Source of the DNA: Dipylidium caninum
Taxonomy: Eukaryota > Platyhelminthes > Cestoda > Cyclophyllidea > Dipylidiidae
Assembly: GCA_017562135.1 (NCBI GenBank)
Contig: QEYB01000652.1
Location: 124,001 to 188,000, forward strand
Length of the DNA: 64,000 bases
Reading direction: 5' to 3'
Positions 10,435-23,154 of this stretch are shown here, piece by piece. Within the stretch, counting starts at the first letter, position 1, and the number at the start of each line of letters is the position of its first letter. The notes below the pieces were generated by a model. It saw only the letters and a list, made by a program, of their open reading frames with translations, had not been told where the DNA came from and made no database searches. The position numbers and the translations under genes are program-made.

Positions 10435-13400
10435 CTAAGTCTCCCGGCCACAGGAGAAGAGTGGAGGGGTGGAAGGGTTTGCGAAAGGCGCGGAGGAGCC
10501 ACCCACGCCGCTGTCTAGGACGTGTGAATGGAGTGATTTCGCTTTGTGGATTTTCTTATGTTTCATTCGACGATTCTGAAACCAAGTCTTTACCTACAAA
10601 TGCCAAATTTCCTGTCTCATACGGTTAACAGGATTATAAGATAAATAGGGAAAAAAATTTGAAAATTGTGCAATTTGTTCGTCCCCATTACATTCCTTTG
10701 GCACAAATTCAGTGTATAGCCACCTAAAAATTCAGCGTAGTTGTTTCTTTGGAAACTATTAAACAAGTGTTGAATATATTTTATATTGACCAAAATCAAG
10801 TCCAGTCGTCCCAGCGATTGGGCTATTCGTATTTGCCGCCTTAGAAAAGCCTCCAACATCAGCGCTAACAAACAATTCAAGGTCTTCTCTGTATTCAGGT
10901 TAATAGATTTCCTTCATTAATAATAACTAGTAATCACAAGAAGGAAGTAATTTTACACTAAAATATTCAGTAGATATAGGGCATGCAAAGGCATTTTATA
11001 TAGCCCAAAAGTTATTTAATTTGTCGATAACAAACGAAGCTTTATGTGGTCACTGTGCGGCTTCTTTCAGGCAATAATTTTGCGCAGGTCATAAGTTTCT
11101 TCTCACACGCGGCATTGATTAAATGCTCTTATTCTTTCTCTTGGCCGCCTATGAAAGAATAATTGCTGATCGCTCCCTGGGCATCCGCCCATAAACAACT
11201 GTAATTTTTTTACAATAAACGGGGCGGCAATCGTGTATTGCGAAGGAAGCAGCAAAGATCTTCTCTTGTTCTTTCTTGCGGTCATTGGATTATCTCCAGT
11301 CCCGTTAGTGCGTACAGACGGCACATATGAATCCGCCTTTTTTCTCTAACATTTACTATCAGTAGATGTTTGTACGCAGTCCCAGTCGTATGAAATTTTT
11401 TTCGTCCCGATTAGACCCATGTTCATCAATAATTTCGTGTGGATCGGATTTTGCAGTCGTCTTTCTTTCCTCATCGTTGTTATCTATATGTGCCGATGAT
11501 CTTTCTCGAAGCCCTTTGACGATACTCATGTCGCCAGAACGAAATTTTTGGAAACAACGTGGAACACTTTTTTGATATGATCAAATATGCACTCGTAAAG
11601 AAAGCAAATGTAATTCGTGCTTTGTATCTCTCGAAATGAGTAAGAATTAAACGTTGGTCGTTTATAAATAAAAATGTCTTGAACACGTAGCCATGTATCT
11701 TCCAGTGGATGATGGAGTCAAACTAAACACAGTCGCCCATAACATAGCTATCGGCCTAATTGTTATTTCCTTACAGTAAGAAGACTACCTCCTAACACGG
11801 ATACTGTGCTATTTCTAGCGTTAAAATCTACATTATTAACCAGGAAAACGGGAAGTGTGTCCATTCCAACCTGCGTTTCGGAGAGGCCCAAAATAGAGGC
11901 GAGTTCTATTCGCTCAGGCGTCGAGAGGTACCTCTGCCTCTGGAAGCGAAGTTCCAGTTCGGAGAGCTGTTGATCGCTGAAAACGGTGCGTGCCTTGCGT
12001 CGTCGACATCGTTTCAGCAGCGCTGAGTTGCATCCGCCAGGAAAAGCAAAAATTGGGAACGAGGCCACTGAAAAGAGGCGGGAGAAGAAAGAGTTACGCG
12101 GTTGTCTCTAGGCGTCTCCTTCTGTTAAATAATGACTTCCAAGAGGGGGAAGATGATAAAATTCACGAGCCTCATGTCACTTTGTCTAGCGACGACATGG
12201 ATGATGCTCACAACTGTAATTGCGTCCTGAAACCCAGTAACGACTTCTTTATTAAATTATTTCATAGCCAACGGTTAAGGAGCCTCGCGTCCTCCAACTA
12301 AATAATGACGCGAAAGTCGAAGATATCCTCACTGCGGCGTTCTTAGTGGTGGTATGCTGAGGGACAGTGGTGAGGTTAACGCTTGAAGCGACGATTTTTA
12401 AAGAGAAATCAGGAGGATGATAAACGGAAAGCGATGAGAACCGAGATTTTCTATGAGCAGAGTGGCCGTTGTCCGATGCGAAGGTGTCACTGCGGGCAAC
12501 ACCGCTAGCAACCAAGTGGTGTGGACTGCCTCTGACCGAAGACAGGCACAGGCGATGCTGTGACGTTTGACGATAGACCCAAACGAATTGCAAAGTACAA
12601 AACAGCGTTTTCTGCGAGGAAAAAGATCTCTAGTGGAGCATTATACTGGCCTAAGGAGGGATTTCGTCCTGGGGCCGCTAAAAGCAATTTCCACATCATA
12701 CTACCTACAGGCGGCGGCTCGGCTTCTCTAGACTACTAGACCGCTCAGCCGACAATGGCTGGCAACTTCGGCGTCTCGTCCCTCAGAAGAGGGTGGAAAA
12801 AACATCAGCGAAGGCGAGTGACTGTCGGTGGCCTACCACTGAAACACGGGAACAATGACGAATTCCGACGGCCAACGCCATCGAGGCCAATGGCGGGCAT
12901 TCCATCCTCCTTCCCAAGATGGAATTACGTGAGTCTTTAAACCTGGGCGTGTGTTATTATAGCCTCTGAAATTAGTAGCATCCATCAGAAAGTGCGTGGG
13001 TCGGAGTCGACGCTGTCATTGTGGCGCATTCAATTTTCAGGTTGAAGGGCCTGCGATTGACAATCGGCGGGTCGACAAATCATGATGCTAACCACGAGCT
13101 CGGCGAAAAGCCGTCCTCTGTGGTGTGACGCTCACCTTGCCGATGCATGGCTGTACCACGGGAAGAACGCCGACGCCGTTCACAGACGACTGGACGACGG
13201 CAGTCGATCGTTCGTTTCATCCCCAATAAAAATAATGTGAGGTCTACCGGAATGTTTTGTCTATTTGCAAGGCGGGAAAGGCGGGGGGGCGGGGGGGCGG
13301 CGGGAAACAAAAAATTACGATTTTGTCATATCATCAATAAACTTTAACAAAAAATATAATCATAATTCTTAGTATCGACTTATTGCCAGCCTGTGAACGA

Positions 13401-14657
13401 TGTGTATATCACTTTTTTTAGAAAGGTGTTTCGCCTTTTGATGTCAAAAATTGAATTGAAGCTTGCTTGATAACTTCTTCTCATATTTTGAATTCTCTGC
13501 CCTTCAAAAAATTTTGTGTGGACAAAAACAAGTGACAGTCGAATGATGCTAATTCTGGGGGATATGGTGAATGCGACAGAATTTCCCAGCCTGCTTCTGA
13601 AACTTTGAGACGAGTCGCCAGAGCAGCATGAGGCCGAGCATTCTCGTGATGCAGAATGATGCCCTTCCTTCCCTCCTCTTGAACATCGGCGGCTTTAAAT
13701 TTGCTTTAGACAGTGAATGTCTCAGTTCTCCGGGTTCACCATATGCTCTTTTCCCTAGGATTTTTTCCCGGGTGCTCCGCTTTCCATCGTGAAGGGCACC
13801 CATCCCGAATATTTCTACACCAATCTCATCTGCTGAATAGGGGTCGAACTGGTTTTTTGAACTGAAATGAGCCTTTCTGCGATCTGCGGTGTTGTTCGAA
13901 AGGCATCTCGCGTCACCGCAGTCTCAACAATATCGTCGTCGGCCGATGATGATTACCCGGAACGTGACGCAACACAAAGGTCGAAATCACCTGTTTCAAC
14001 TTTCTTGAACCATCTTCCACATGTGCGATCACGAAATCTACCTTCACCAAACATTGTCAATAAATTTTTACATGCATCTGTAGCATTCCTCTCGCGTTAA
14101 ATCCGTATCGAATACAATGGCGTAAATGAACTTTATCAGTAGCCATGGTTAAGCCACGGCTTCACAATTAAGTCTAAATTGTGAGTCAGTATTGCTTTGG
14201 TTAATTTTCTACATCAGTATACATACATGGAGCGATAAAAGTAGAGTCGAACATGTACCGAATAAATATTTTAAGCTAAGCGTTGAAAATTCTTGTCACA
14301 AAAACGGACAGAATTTTCCGGTAGCACTGACATTCGACTGGCCAACATTTCACCTTCAAGTGGCCATCGTGGTTACCGAGGCGACTTACTGGGATTCTTT
14401 ACGAGGAAGGGGAGAAGAGAACAGTCAGCGGAGAAGATGGCGCCCATCTTCTGTTCCGCCGCAGCAGCTTGAAATCGTGAAGTAGCCTCACCGAGGAAGG
14501 CGGGAGTGGGGAAGACCGTCGGCGTCGCTGTGTGCATCGACTCAAAGTCCGCATTTTGAGAATCCCCTCGACTCAGAATGTTGTCAATGAAGAAGCCTGA
14601 GTTTGATGGTGTCTTCATCTTCTTAGCCATCAGCCTCTCCACATGTGTGCTCTTCAT
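10435..14657 (-). CDS. BSX: BSX (brain-specific homeobox) transcription factor
   Basis: Three exons, 14657-14390, 12067-11871 and 10593-10435, join in phase to 207 residues. Exon 1 carries [10 protein letters not shown], the counterpart of the FFIEDILL motif at the N terminus of vertebrate BSX. Exon 2 holds [20 protein letters not shown] and [21 protein letters not shown]; exon 3 completes the homeodomain with [14 protein letters not shown] (Gln50, Asn51) and a short tail. [12 protein letters not shown] and MKHKK set BSX apart from BARX and BarH proteins. The intron between Gln44 and Val45 is a classical homeobox site. BSX is a nuclear DNA-binding factor of forebrain and neurosecretory cells in animals; a neural role in the worm is an inference. 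Met1, Met10 and Met14 are all possible starts. Intron 1 (2.3 kb) holds a mariner remnant; intron 2 is 1.3 kb. Confidence 0.92.
13271..13304 (+). repeat. G-run tract, possible G-quadruplex
   Basis: The plus strand reads as repeated G runs (GGGAAAGGCGGGGGGGC, then GGGGGGGCGGCGGG), enough for four G-tracts with short loops. It lies at the 3' edge of the mariner remnant in BSX intron 1. As BSX is on the minus strand, the G-rich strand is the template. Confidence 0.6.
13310..14160 (-). mobile_element. Decayed mariner-family transposon in BSX intron 1
   Basis: On the minus strand, starting at an ATG at 14146, the transposase can be followed through several frameshifts and stops: [16 protein letters not shown] (N terminus), [35 protein letters not shown] and QIAERL (helix-turn-helix region), then [15 protein letters not shown] and [13 protein letters not shown] (catalytic region). 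These are mariner/Tc1 hallmarks. The part between the HTH region and HHENARPH is much shorter than in full-length mariner (about 345 residues), so the first catalytic Asp segment is deleted and the second Asp reads Glu. It cannot be active. Ends are approximate because I could not place the terminal inverted repeats. Confidence 0.85.
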
Positions 14658-14679
14658 TGTAAGGCGCTGCGTTTCAATG

Positions 14680-17600
14680 TAAAGGTGTTAGTAGTTAATT
14701 CGCCTTATTAACGGGGTAGTAAGTCTCTCACCCACGCCTCGTCCCAATCGTCGCCTCACCCCTTTCTCCGCCATTGGGACTGTCTCTAACTCGCTCCCCC
14801 CTCTGCCCCCCTCTCCCTTCAACCGCCTCCCCTTCCTCTCTCTACGCTCATTGGTTGATTGGAGCGCTGCGCACGCCCCGAGCGATGTCGCTGATTGGCC
14901 CGTTAGGGCGTAAAACACTACAAGTTAGTCAAATCTAACTTGGCTTGGCGCAATTCTTTGATCTATCTTTAACTAGTCCCCAAGGGGGGAGGAGAGTTGG
15001 TACTCACCTCCACTAGCCGAAATGACCTGAACTGACCGGAACAAATTCTGACACCGGCCAGAATGGTCGTGGACTTGAAAGGATGTCCATTTTTAGGCCT
15101 GGGGCTCTACGGCGCCACGATTGTACTAACAGTCAGGCTAAGGGCGCTGGGGAGGCGTCAGTTGGTGGACGTCCGAATGCATGTGACCAGGTCCTCTTGG
15201 CCGAGGGTTCCTTGTCGCGTACTAAGGCGTCTTCAGTGGGTTTCGTGTTACAAATCGTGTAATCGGAGTGAAGTTTGGTCCCTTCCGAGCACCAATGTAC
15301 TTCCCCGCATTGAGGTTAGGGGATATTTGATTTAATCGCCCTCTCGAATGTATTGGGTTATCAAGAAAGCCCGTGGTAGAGCTGCCAGCAGAGCACTACC
15401 AATCTCCTTCATCCAGCCTCTTGCTGACTGGCTAAAGCAGTATCTCCGACAAATTTCACCCCGTGGTGGCTCAGACCTCAGCTTCGCGGTGTTCCAGGAC
15501 CGAGTTTAGCCACAGAGGGACCCGCCTAAGTCTGCAGTTAGGGTCTGGTACCTTTTGTCCCTTACCCAGTGCACTTGGTCTTCGTAGTGGTGAGACACTC
15601 TGTTGAGGTCACCAGCAAGTGTTCTTGTGACGGAGACTGTCGCAGGCAGCTTGACCAAGTCATTTGTGAGCGGGTGGCATCGAAGAAACGCTGAGTAAAG
15701 ATATAAGTGAGATGTCAGGTTTGGGAATCGCCAAATAACCAATTAAGACACTGCTTGTCATGACCTTGGGGCCTGAACTCAACTTCACGACGCCTCCGGG
15801 TGCTCAGTGGGACGCGTGAGCCTTCCTCGGTCCACTGAGGAAGTGTGTATCCGTAGTGGACAACATTTACCTGTCCGGTCTATTGGCATTTTGGCTATTT
15901 TGGGGAGGCGAATCCACTCGAACATTATCCTGATTGGCCAGAATGCAGCGCGGGTCCCCTCAAACGAACTCCTTTGGCCGAAAGTGCAAGGAAGCCTTCG
16001 AGGGTTGGCTTCTCGCCCTGTTCGCCTTCGGGTGGACTTACCACTGCCTTTTCTTGCGCCCCAAAAACTCGTCTTCCTTTTCGCCTCACCATTAGGTGGG
16101 AATAAACGAAGGTCGAGCAGTTTGAGCTCATTACGACCTCTCAATTCGTCCTTTTAACACGAACCCGGTCCTAATTAAATCGCCACCAACACACGAAGCG
16201 CTCACATGGCCTGGGCAATGCAACAGACGCGAACACACCTCCCACCCAAAACCACCTCCACCTCCGCCTGTCCCCCCCCCCCGCCTCCCGCCTCCGTCCT
16301 GATTAGATCACGCGATAGAACTAATTAGGGGGTGGAAGAGGGCTGAGAAGCGGTGGGTGGAGGGTAAGTGCTCGTTTGAGCATCCATCAGAATTCTTGCC
16401 GGCCTCTCGTATGGCCGCAGAGGGGGGTTGAGGGTCTGTTGCGGTAATTACTCTTCTTTTGTATGCGTGTGTGCGAGGGAGAACATCGGCTCATTTTCTC
16501 TCCCCCCTACCCCTTTGGTTACCCGAGTTGCGGGAAGTGTGGTGAATTGAGACCGGAGTTCAGCCGGGCCGATCTTAGAAACCGTCCAATAGGGCCTGCT
16601 TAATCATCGTCGACCCGAAACCCGCCGTCTTGTTAATCGTCTCCTTTTCCTCATCCAAATCAAATTGGGCACTGGAAAGTGGGCAAAAACCCGCGATCAG
16701 ACCTCAAATTAGTGAACAAACACCCCCTGGCAACTTCCTCTTTGTTCATTTCGCTTGCGTCTTCACTCCACTACCGCTGCCCGTCGACTGGGGGATGACG
16801 GGGACCCTTTTGGGGCTGGCACCCCGCGGATTAATTCTCCTCTAAGGCACGAAGAGGAACCCCGGACACGAAAATACTCAGTTTATCTAATAGCAACGGG
16901 ACGTGGGGTGAGCAGGAGGAGGAGCGGGGAACGCGGTGAGGGCAAGTGTCTGCTCCCCTTTTTTGACAACAAACGATTGACTTTTGTCACCTTCTACCGC
17001 CTTAACAGTCTCGGGTTTTATAGCGCGGAGGGAGAAGGAATCACCGGACCAATTGGACAGCACCATTGGGTCACAGGGGCTCGTATAACCTCGGCAGTTA
17101 TGTGAAGATGGCAACAAGGCGCGTGCCTATTGCAACTAGCCTGAAAACTTCAACAACCGTCTCAATAAAAAGTTACTCGAACTAGTTCGAGAAGGCGCAC
17201 GAGGCAGGCAGCGCATGCCGAGAAACTGCTGCCTCTCTTCATGTTCTGCCCGGTGAAGGATCTTTAGACACTTGGATTCGCAAACACCGTCTCTCCCCGC
17301 TTTGGGTGCTTTTAACCGACTGGTATATAATCGCAGAGACGGGGAGGGCCACAAGGGAAAGTAACTCTCATCTGTCCCAAAGCCAAGGAGAAATTTGGTG
17401 AAATGGAAGGGAAAGGATGTGATGTTGCCGAGAGCGGAGCTCACATTTTCGGAAACTTGGGGTTCCCTGTGAGAGGTAAAAAGTGCGTGGAAGATGGGAC
17501 AGCCTGGTCGGTAGAGCCAATGAAACATTCTGCCTTCACATTACTCCTCAAGTGGGACTGAATCCAGTGGACGGGGGCGCCAAACCGACGAGTAAACAGG

Positions 17601-19140
17601 GAGGAACAAGGGCGCTGATGATGGAGGCAGTTATGGCTTGTGAAGGACCACCTAGCCGTATCCGTCCTCCCCCAAACTCGCGTAGGTCAGCTCGCCCTAC
17701 GCAGCCTAGTCGGGAGGTTCAAGGAGTGGGAGGCCCGTCTATGCACTAGGATGTCCAGCAGAGTAGGCAAAACACGCGAAGCGTCACCTCAACCGCCATC
17801 ACTTGACGTGCCATTTGAAAAATGTTCCCTCATTTCATTGGCTATTGTCTCACTAATGATGTGAGTCGAGACTACATAATGTTGCCGATGGTGATGAGTG
17901 TCTATATGACAAGTAGACACAAGTAAAGTGAAAGCAGCGCTGCCACTACCGGTGCTGCTATCACTAAAAACAGCAGTATCGACACATGCCTCCCCCAAGG
18001 AAGCGCTTTCCACCTAATCGCGTAGACGACGCTGTGTCTCTTCTGCGGTGTGACAGAGCTCTCACGACCAAATCAACGACCCCTCGTCGAGTACTTTTAA
18101 AAGTGGTTCTTCTACCGTACCGTGGCAGCGGAAAGTGGGTGAGAGCGTAGAAAACGGGGCCACTAGGCTCCTCTCCGTGGCCAGCGGAGAGAACGAATAT
18201 TAAGGACTCGAGGCTCACTGAAGGGATTTTTGTCCTCGATTGCAATTGATCTCCCTACCTGTTACACTTCAATGCCAATTATTCGCAGCATTGTAATTGC
18301 CATTGCCCAATTATTTTTTCAGCAGGCTCTGAGAACAGAGAAGAGTGTGTGGAGTAAACTGAAAGGGTGCCCGGCCTGAACAATTAACCGAATTCTCATC
18401 CACGGCCAATGGGAACGACTCCATAATGGCCCAATTAGCAATTGCAACATTCGAGGCAATTACCGAATGGTGCATCTAAAGTTACCCAATTTTAAAGACA
18501 AAAAACCAAGTTTAGCCTCGCTACCATTCACAATACTGTACTTTTAAGGAAACAATGTGGCACTCTACCTCGCTTCATCTTGTGGTGTTTGAGGGAGTGC
18601 CCGATGTCCGGATTATTTCATATTGCTTGTGCTGCCTTAATCCATTACAAGATCGCAAAAATGTCCCCTATCTCCTATAATTGCGGAACGGGTTCACCAT
18701 GAGAAACACTAACGAGAAGCACCAAAAGATATGATGGGAGCATGCAAACTGATGATGAATACTGAAGTTTCGCACAAGCATCAAATGCGAAAACCAACTC
18801 ATCTTCCATTTACTTATCTGTTCCAAAGCCCCGTAATCAACTATGCAACACGGCAAACTAACAGTCCATGGAACCCTACGTACTACTTACTCCTAAGTAG
18901 CGTTGACTAAAGCTTGGTATTAGGGTGAGGTAAATGTAGAGAAACCAGTTACACGAGTCAGCCTCAAAGATACAAGCGAAAAAGGGAACAGCGCTACCAT
19001 TTAAAACATCTGAAGTAAGATTTCAACAACAATTATGTTCTCTATGTTTGCATATTGCATTCACTAGAGCAGCCTCGACACAAAATATTCGAACCAATCC
19101 ACCGAGTGGGATATCGAAGAACAAATAAGGGGAACCAAAA
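14680..19140. other. GC-rich intergenic region with possible dispersed repeats
   Basis: This region between BSX and RPL8 is more GC-rich than its surroundings. I see no exon set. Three stretches have the feel of repeat copies: 15340-15760, 17550-17790 and 17990-18240. The last reads on the minus strand as an open frame with DLVVRALSHRRRDTASST. They may belong to a tapeworm dispersed element, but I cannot compare copies. A long C run (minus-strand G run) lies at 16270-16282. Confidence 0.35.
16262..16298 (-). repeat. C-rich tract, possible G-quadruplex on the minus strand
   Basis: A 13-base C run followed by repeated CCTCCCGCCTCCG motifs gives at least four G-tracts on the minus strand. It sits in the GC-rich region upstream of BSX. 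Confidence 0.5.
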
Positions 19141-19167
19141 ATAAGCCTGTATACCACAAGTATACAA

Positions 19168-19173
19168 TTTATT
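19168..19173 (-). promoter_or_regulatory. Polyadenylation signal of RPL8
   Basis: Minus-strand AATAAA starts three bases after the TAG stop (19179-19177), so the 3' UTR would be only about 20-30 nt. Confidence 0.75.
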
Positions 19174-19176
19174 CAT

Positions 19177-20059
19177 CTACTCTTTATCCGATTTTCCAAC
19201 AACTTCACGAGTGCCACGGATACGACCAGTACGCCTGGCAGCAATAAGACCAACTTTCCTGCCATGAGATGCATCCCTACGGATGGTTGACGGCTTACCG
19301 ATATGTTGATGGTTACCGCCACCATGAGGATGTTCAACAGGCTAGAAATTAAAGATAGTTAGACATGAAATTGATAAGGAATGAGGTGTTCCTAATGATG
19401 AGAATGACTTACGTTCATGCACACACCACGGACATGGGGCCAACAGTTACGTTTTGCCTTGTATTTATGGTAAGCGCGACCAGCTTTCAAAATAGGTTTG
19501 TCAATACGCCCACCACCGGCAACGAGACCAACCATGGCGCGACAGCCAGAGGAAAGGACTTTTTTAGCACCAGAAGGTAGTTTGACACGGGTCTTCTTGG
19601 TGTCATGATTGTGGGATACGATGATGGCATAGGTTCCACCAGCTCGAGCAAGCCGGCCCCTATCACCGTTCTTTTCTTCCACATTGCAGACAACTGTACC
19701 TTCTGGCATAGCACCGATTGGAAGAACATTGCCAACCTATTGGTGAGATGATCAAAAATCCACCGTACTTGAAGGGAAGCCTTTTTGCCACAGTAGACAA
19801 ACTGTCCCGTGTGCATTCCTTCGGCAGCAATGAAAAGCTGTTTTATATGTCTATAGGAATACATGTCACGGAAATCTACACGGGCGAGGGGAGCCCCTCG
19901 ACCTGGATCATGAACAATTTCTCGAACGACGCCACGAATATAACCATGTCTTTCAGCATAGTCCACAGGGCGTAATTTAGCTGGTCCCTTGCGGTGCTTT
20001 ACATGGGCCCTGAAGACGCTCCCGGCACCCTTACGCTGACTTCTGATGACACGACCCAT
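19177..20059 (-). CDS. RPL8: 60S ribosomal protein L8 (uL2)
   Basis: Three exons, 20059-19769, 19736-19413 and 19341-19177, encode 259 residues against 257 in human. The product matches RPL8 throughout: [20 protein letters not shown] at the start, the [18 protein letters not shown] block, and [20 protein letters not shown] near the end, which includes the universally conserved uL2 His near the peptidyl transferase centre. uL2 is a core large-subunit protein that binds 23S/28S rRNA and is needed for subunit joining. Intron 1 is only 32 nt and intron 2 is 71 nt. The AATAAA signal begins four bases after the stop, so the 3' UTR is tiny. A pyrimidine tract upstream of the ATG resembles a 5' TOP element. 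Confidence 0.98.
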
Positions 20060-20068
20060 TCACACACA

Positions 20069-20090
20069 AAGCAAGGAGGGCAAGAGGAGT
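20069..20090 (-). promoter_or_regulatory. Pyrimidine tract before RPL8, possible 5' TOP
   Basis: The minus strand reads CTCCTCTTGCCCTCCTTGCT 12-30 nt upstream of the ATG. Ribosomal protein mRNAs of animals typically start in such a tract, which couples their translation to growth signals. It could also be the acceptor tract for spliced-leader trans-splicing, which tapeworms use. Confidence 0.45.
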
Positions 20091-20099
20091 CACGGTAGA

Positions 20100-22580
20100 A
20101 ACAAAACGCTGATCGAGTTGGGGCGTATTTAAACAACTTTTGTTTCATGAAGTTAATCGCGTGGTCGATCGGGTCTATTTCCTCATGACAGATGAAAATC
20201 ATATCTTGATTTGCTTGACAGCCCAAAGATCAGCCTTTAATAATGTTGCTATTGGGCATCTGCCTAAATTGATCTGTTAAAAAATATGACATATATTTTG
20301 TTTAATGCATATTCTGACGATCTTCCGCTCGAGATCAAATTTCACGGTTTTCGATTTATTACTATGCGGCAACTCAATTTTTATTCCAGGACAATAAGCA
20401 TAACCTAACATTGCGCTTTGAACATATTGGCCAAGACTGTCATTAGCGTTATTTTCTAGAAGGCGCGGTTCCAAAAAAATCCTAATTACTTATCGGGCCG
20501 CAATTATAAAGTATTCTTAGCCTCGAAGGGAAGTTTTAGGGATGGCTAGGATTTATTTACTGGCACTTGTTTTGTTAAGCTACTTCATTTACCCTGGGGT
20601 TCGCTGTTTTGAAACCACGGGACTTGGGTGATGAGTGAATTTGTTGCATATATACACCGTCGATATGTATTATGCAACTTTTCACTCCTACACCAAGTTT
20701 GATCGTCACCTATTACCTTGTTTTTTTTAAAAGCCCGCAACATTTATGCTTTTATTATTGTTTTGCGACTTCGGATATTTGCTTACTCGCGTGCCTGGTC
20801 ACTGGCCAGCACCTCGGTAAAGTGGCTGAACATTTCCCTGTCTTCCTCCTCTTAAGTCTCGTACCGTAATTAACACTCTTTAAATCAGATAGGTTTCTGT
20901 ATTTATGCATTCCGTCATTTTTGAGTAACCTTTCGTGAGCTACTGACAATTTTTTTCTGCCTGCTTTTGCATACCTGCCAATGTGATCTTCAAGTTTTGC
21001 TATTTACGACGCAGAGACCAACAAAGTCTGCCCAATTTAGACACATGCCTTTCACTCTATGTACATGTTACCTTTACTGTAATATAAGGTAGATTTCACG
21101 CGTCCTTATATTCTCTTGTGAAATTGTTTGGTTACAACCTTTTTAAGAGACAGTAGTGTAAGCGTATCAAGCCGTAAGTTTTAAGTAACCTACTATGTAT
21201 GCTAGCTGCCTCGTAGAACATTAGCCATGCACCGTATTACTCGTGTGGATATTTAAGCTTTCTTACGATATGTCCTTTCGCTTCCTTCTGCTTGTAACTA
21301 TTAAGCGCGGTTTTCAGACGCTACCTATGTTATTTCGTGAGCCGAGAGCAGAGAAACAACAGCAAAAACCTCATTAGCAAGAATTTTCCGCCTGCCCTCT
21401 ATCCGGGACCGAAGTTCCGGTTAGGATGGAAAATTTATCCCTTCTTTTCCTACTTTCTCCACTTCTCCGATATCGAGATGGATTTTGGAGCTGCAGGCCG
21501 GGAACACTAATCAGAGAAACCGGATATGTTCGAGTGGGTCAAACCCGGCCGTTGATTATTTGAAATGTTAAAGTTATATAGTATACGTCATCACAAGTCT
21601 TATGACAGCCGCCTTATGTTTTCGTCCAACACTTCAACCCATTTATCCTCTCCCAACCTCCATGATTTCGTTACTGGCAAACCGGAGGCAGAGCACATCT
21701 AATTCAGATTAGTTCCTCAGTAACTCACGGTCTGTAGTGGCATTATGATGCTGTTACTTTCCCATCTATGCTACTTGCACTGTCATACAAACCTTAGCGC
21801 AACAGAATCCCGACCTTTGATGCTCGAAATCGGACACTTATAGCCACTATCCCACCGGAGTGGCTTCGGTCTAATTTCACCTTTTTAATCAAATGGACCA
21901 GAGAGGTTACTACTTCAATAACCTACGTAAAAAACGACTTTAATTCAAAGTGATTCAAATTTGTTTTTTCCGCTTGGGGAGGACATAAATTTCCTTTTGC
22001 GTTACCAAGTATACCGATTGAAGTTGCAGTCTGAGTCGGAGAGCGTTAAAAAGACTTCAGCGTCTACACAATGGGGCTTTCGGAACAGGTAAAGCCGTTT
22101 TAATTTTTATAGCCAACTATAACTGCAGGTAAGTCCAGACGAATGCCGTCAACGAAGGAATTGCGTAACCAGTAAAAAATCGCGACAAATTTGTGCAGTG
22201 GAAAGTGAGGTGAATGAATGTAACTAGGAGAGAGTGATCAGTGGCATAGTGCCCAAATTGCGTGGTCACGAGTGACTGGTTAAGGGTACTAGACGTATTA
22301 GGATTAGACTGATTTAGGGCAAAAGGCAACACTCGTGAACTATGAAAACTAACTGCAAATAATCTGTAAAAATCCAATTGCAAAATATGAGAGAACGGTC
22401 ACGGAACTGGACGTTCTTAAAATATTGATGAAAAACGTTTAAATTATATTCCCACCAGTCGAGGCACCATACGTTTTAATTTTAAAAAAGAAAATCTTAA
22501 TACACGTGAACGAGAATACGACTAAGCAAGTTCAATGTAAGTAGTGGTAAACATCTCCGAACTGCAAAAAGTATACAAAT
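20100..22580. other. Intergenic stretch, nothing recognised
   Basis: No exon, RNA gene or transposon is supported. Upstream of RPL8 the first few hundred bases should hold its promoter, but no clear core element stands out. Confidence 0.4.
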
Positions 22581-22584
22581 TACA

Positions 22585-22590
22585 TTTATT
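22585..22590 (-). promoter_or_regulatory. Polyadenylation signal abutting the stop codon
   Basis: Minus-strand AATAAA directly follows the TAA stop at 22593-22591, leaving no spacer. Confidence 0.7.
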
Positions 22591-23154
22591 TTAAAAAATA
22601 TTAGCAAGCAAATTTGGGTGCAATTGAATAATAACGTTCCCACAATCAGACAGGGCGACTTGTGGGCCCTGCAACACTGGCAGGTTGATGAATAAACCCC
22701 AGAGGAATTGCACTGACTGACCAACTAGCCGTCTTGGATCCAGGGAGGCAGACTATAAAAAGAGAATGAGGTGATTGGAAGAATTTTGACCCCTTTTAAG
22801 GAATTATGAAAGCCGAGTCGGCTTACCTGATAGACTTCATATTCCGGAATTTGCATCATCTTTGCAAAAAGTGGGGGCAACATCTATAAAAAACACAATT
22901 AACAAGGCGATTGAATTTTGCCTAGGAGGAACTTACATAAACTTTCCATCGTTGTCGTCTGATATCATCATTAATTTCAACGAGGATCTCCACCGAGTGG
23001 AAGGGTCTATCAAATTTTGCTTGGCATCGGACACATTCTAAGTAGAAAGAAGGCAGTGCTTTCGAGGATACTTTCTGATTCACTTTGTCGGAAAGGCATC
23101 CGGGACACAAGGGCCATACTTGGGAGGATGAAGAATCAACGTCTACCACCGTAC
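22591..23154 (-). CDS. C-terminal exons of an RPA70-like zinc-ribbon OB-fold protein
   Basis: Three exons, 23154-22937, 22883-22827 and 22752-22591, join in phase and end at TAA. The first holds a four-cysteine zinc ribbon (WPLCPGCLSDK ... YLECVRCQAKFDR, spacing C-x2-C-x20-C-x2-C) followed by HSVEILVEINDD and RRQRWKVY. The order and spacing match the zinc-ribbon OB fold of RPA70 (DBD-C) and its relatives MEIOB and SHLD2, which bind single-stranded DNA in replication, meiosis or end-protection. Overall identity is too low for true RPA1, which is well conserved in flatworms, so a specialised paralogue is more likely. The tail ends in QLHPNLLANIF, and AATAAA follows the stop directly. The exons at 27-31 kb are probably the same gene. 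Confidence 0.72.

Noticed and set aside
12252..12699. Two overlapping minus-strand open frames near BSX exon 2
   Set aside because: They lie inside BSX intron 1, between exons that already join in phase, and show no similarity to BSX or anything else.
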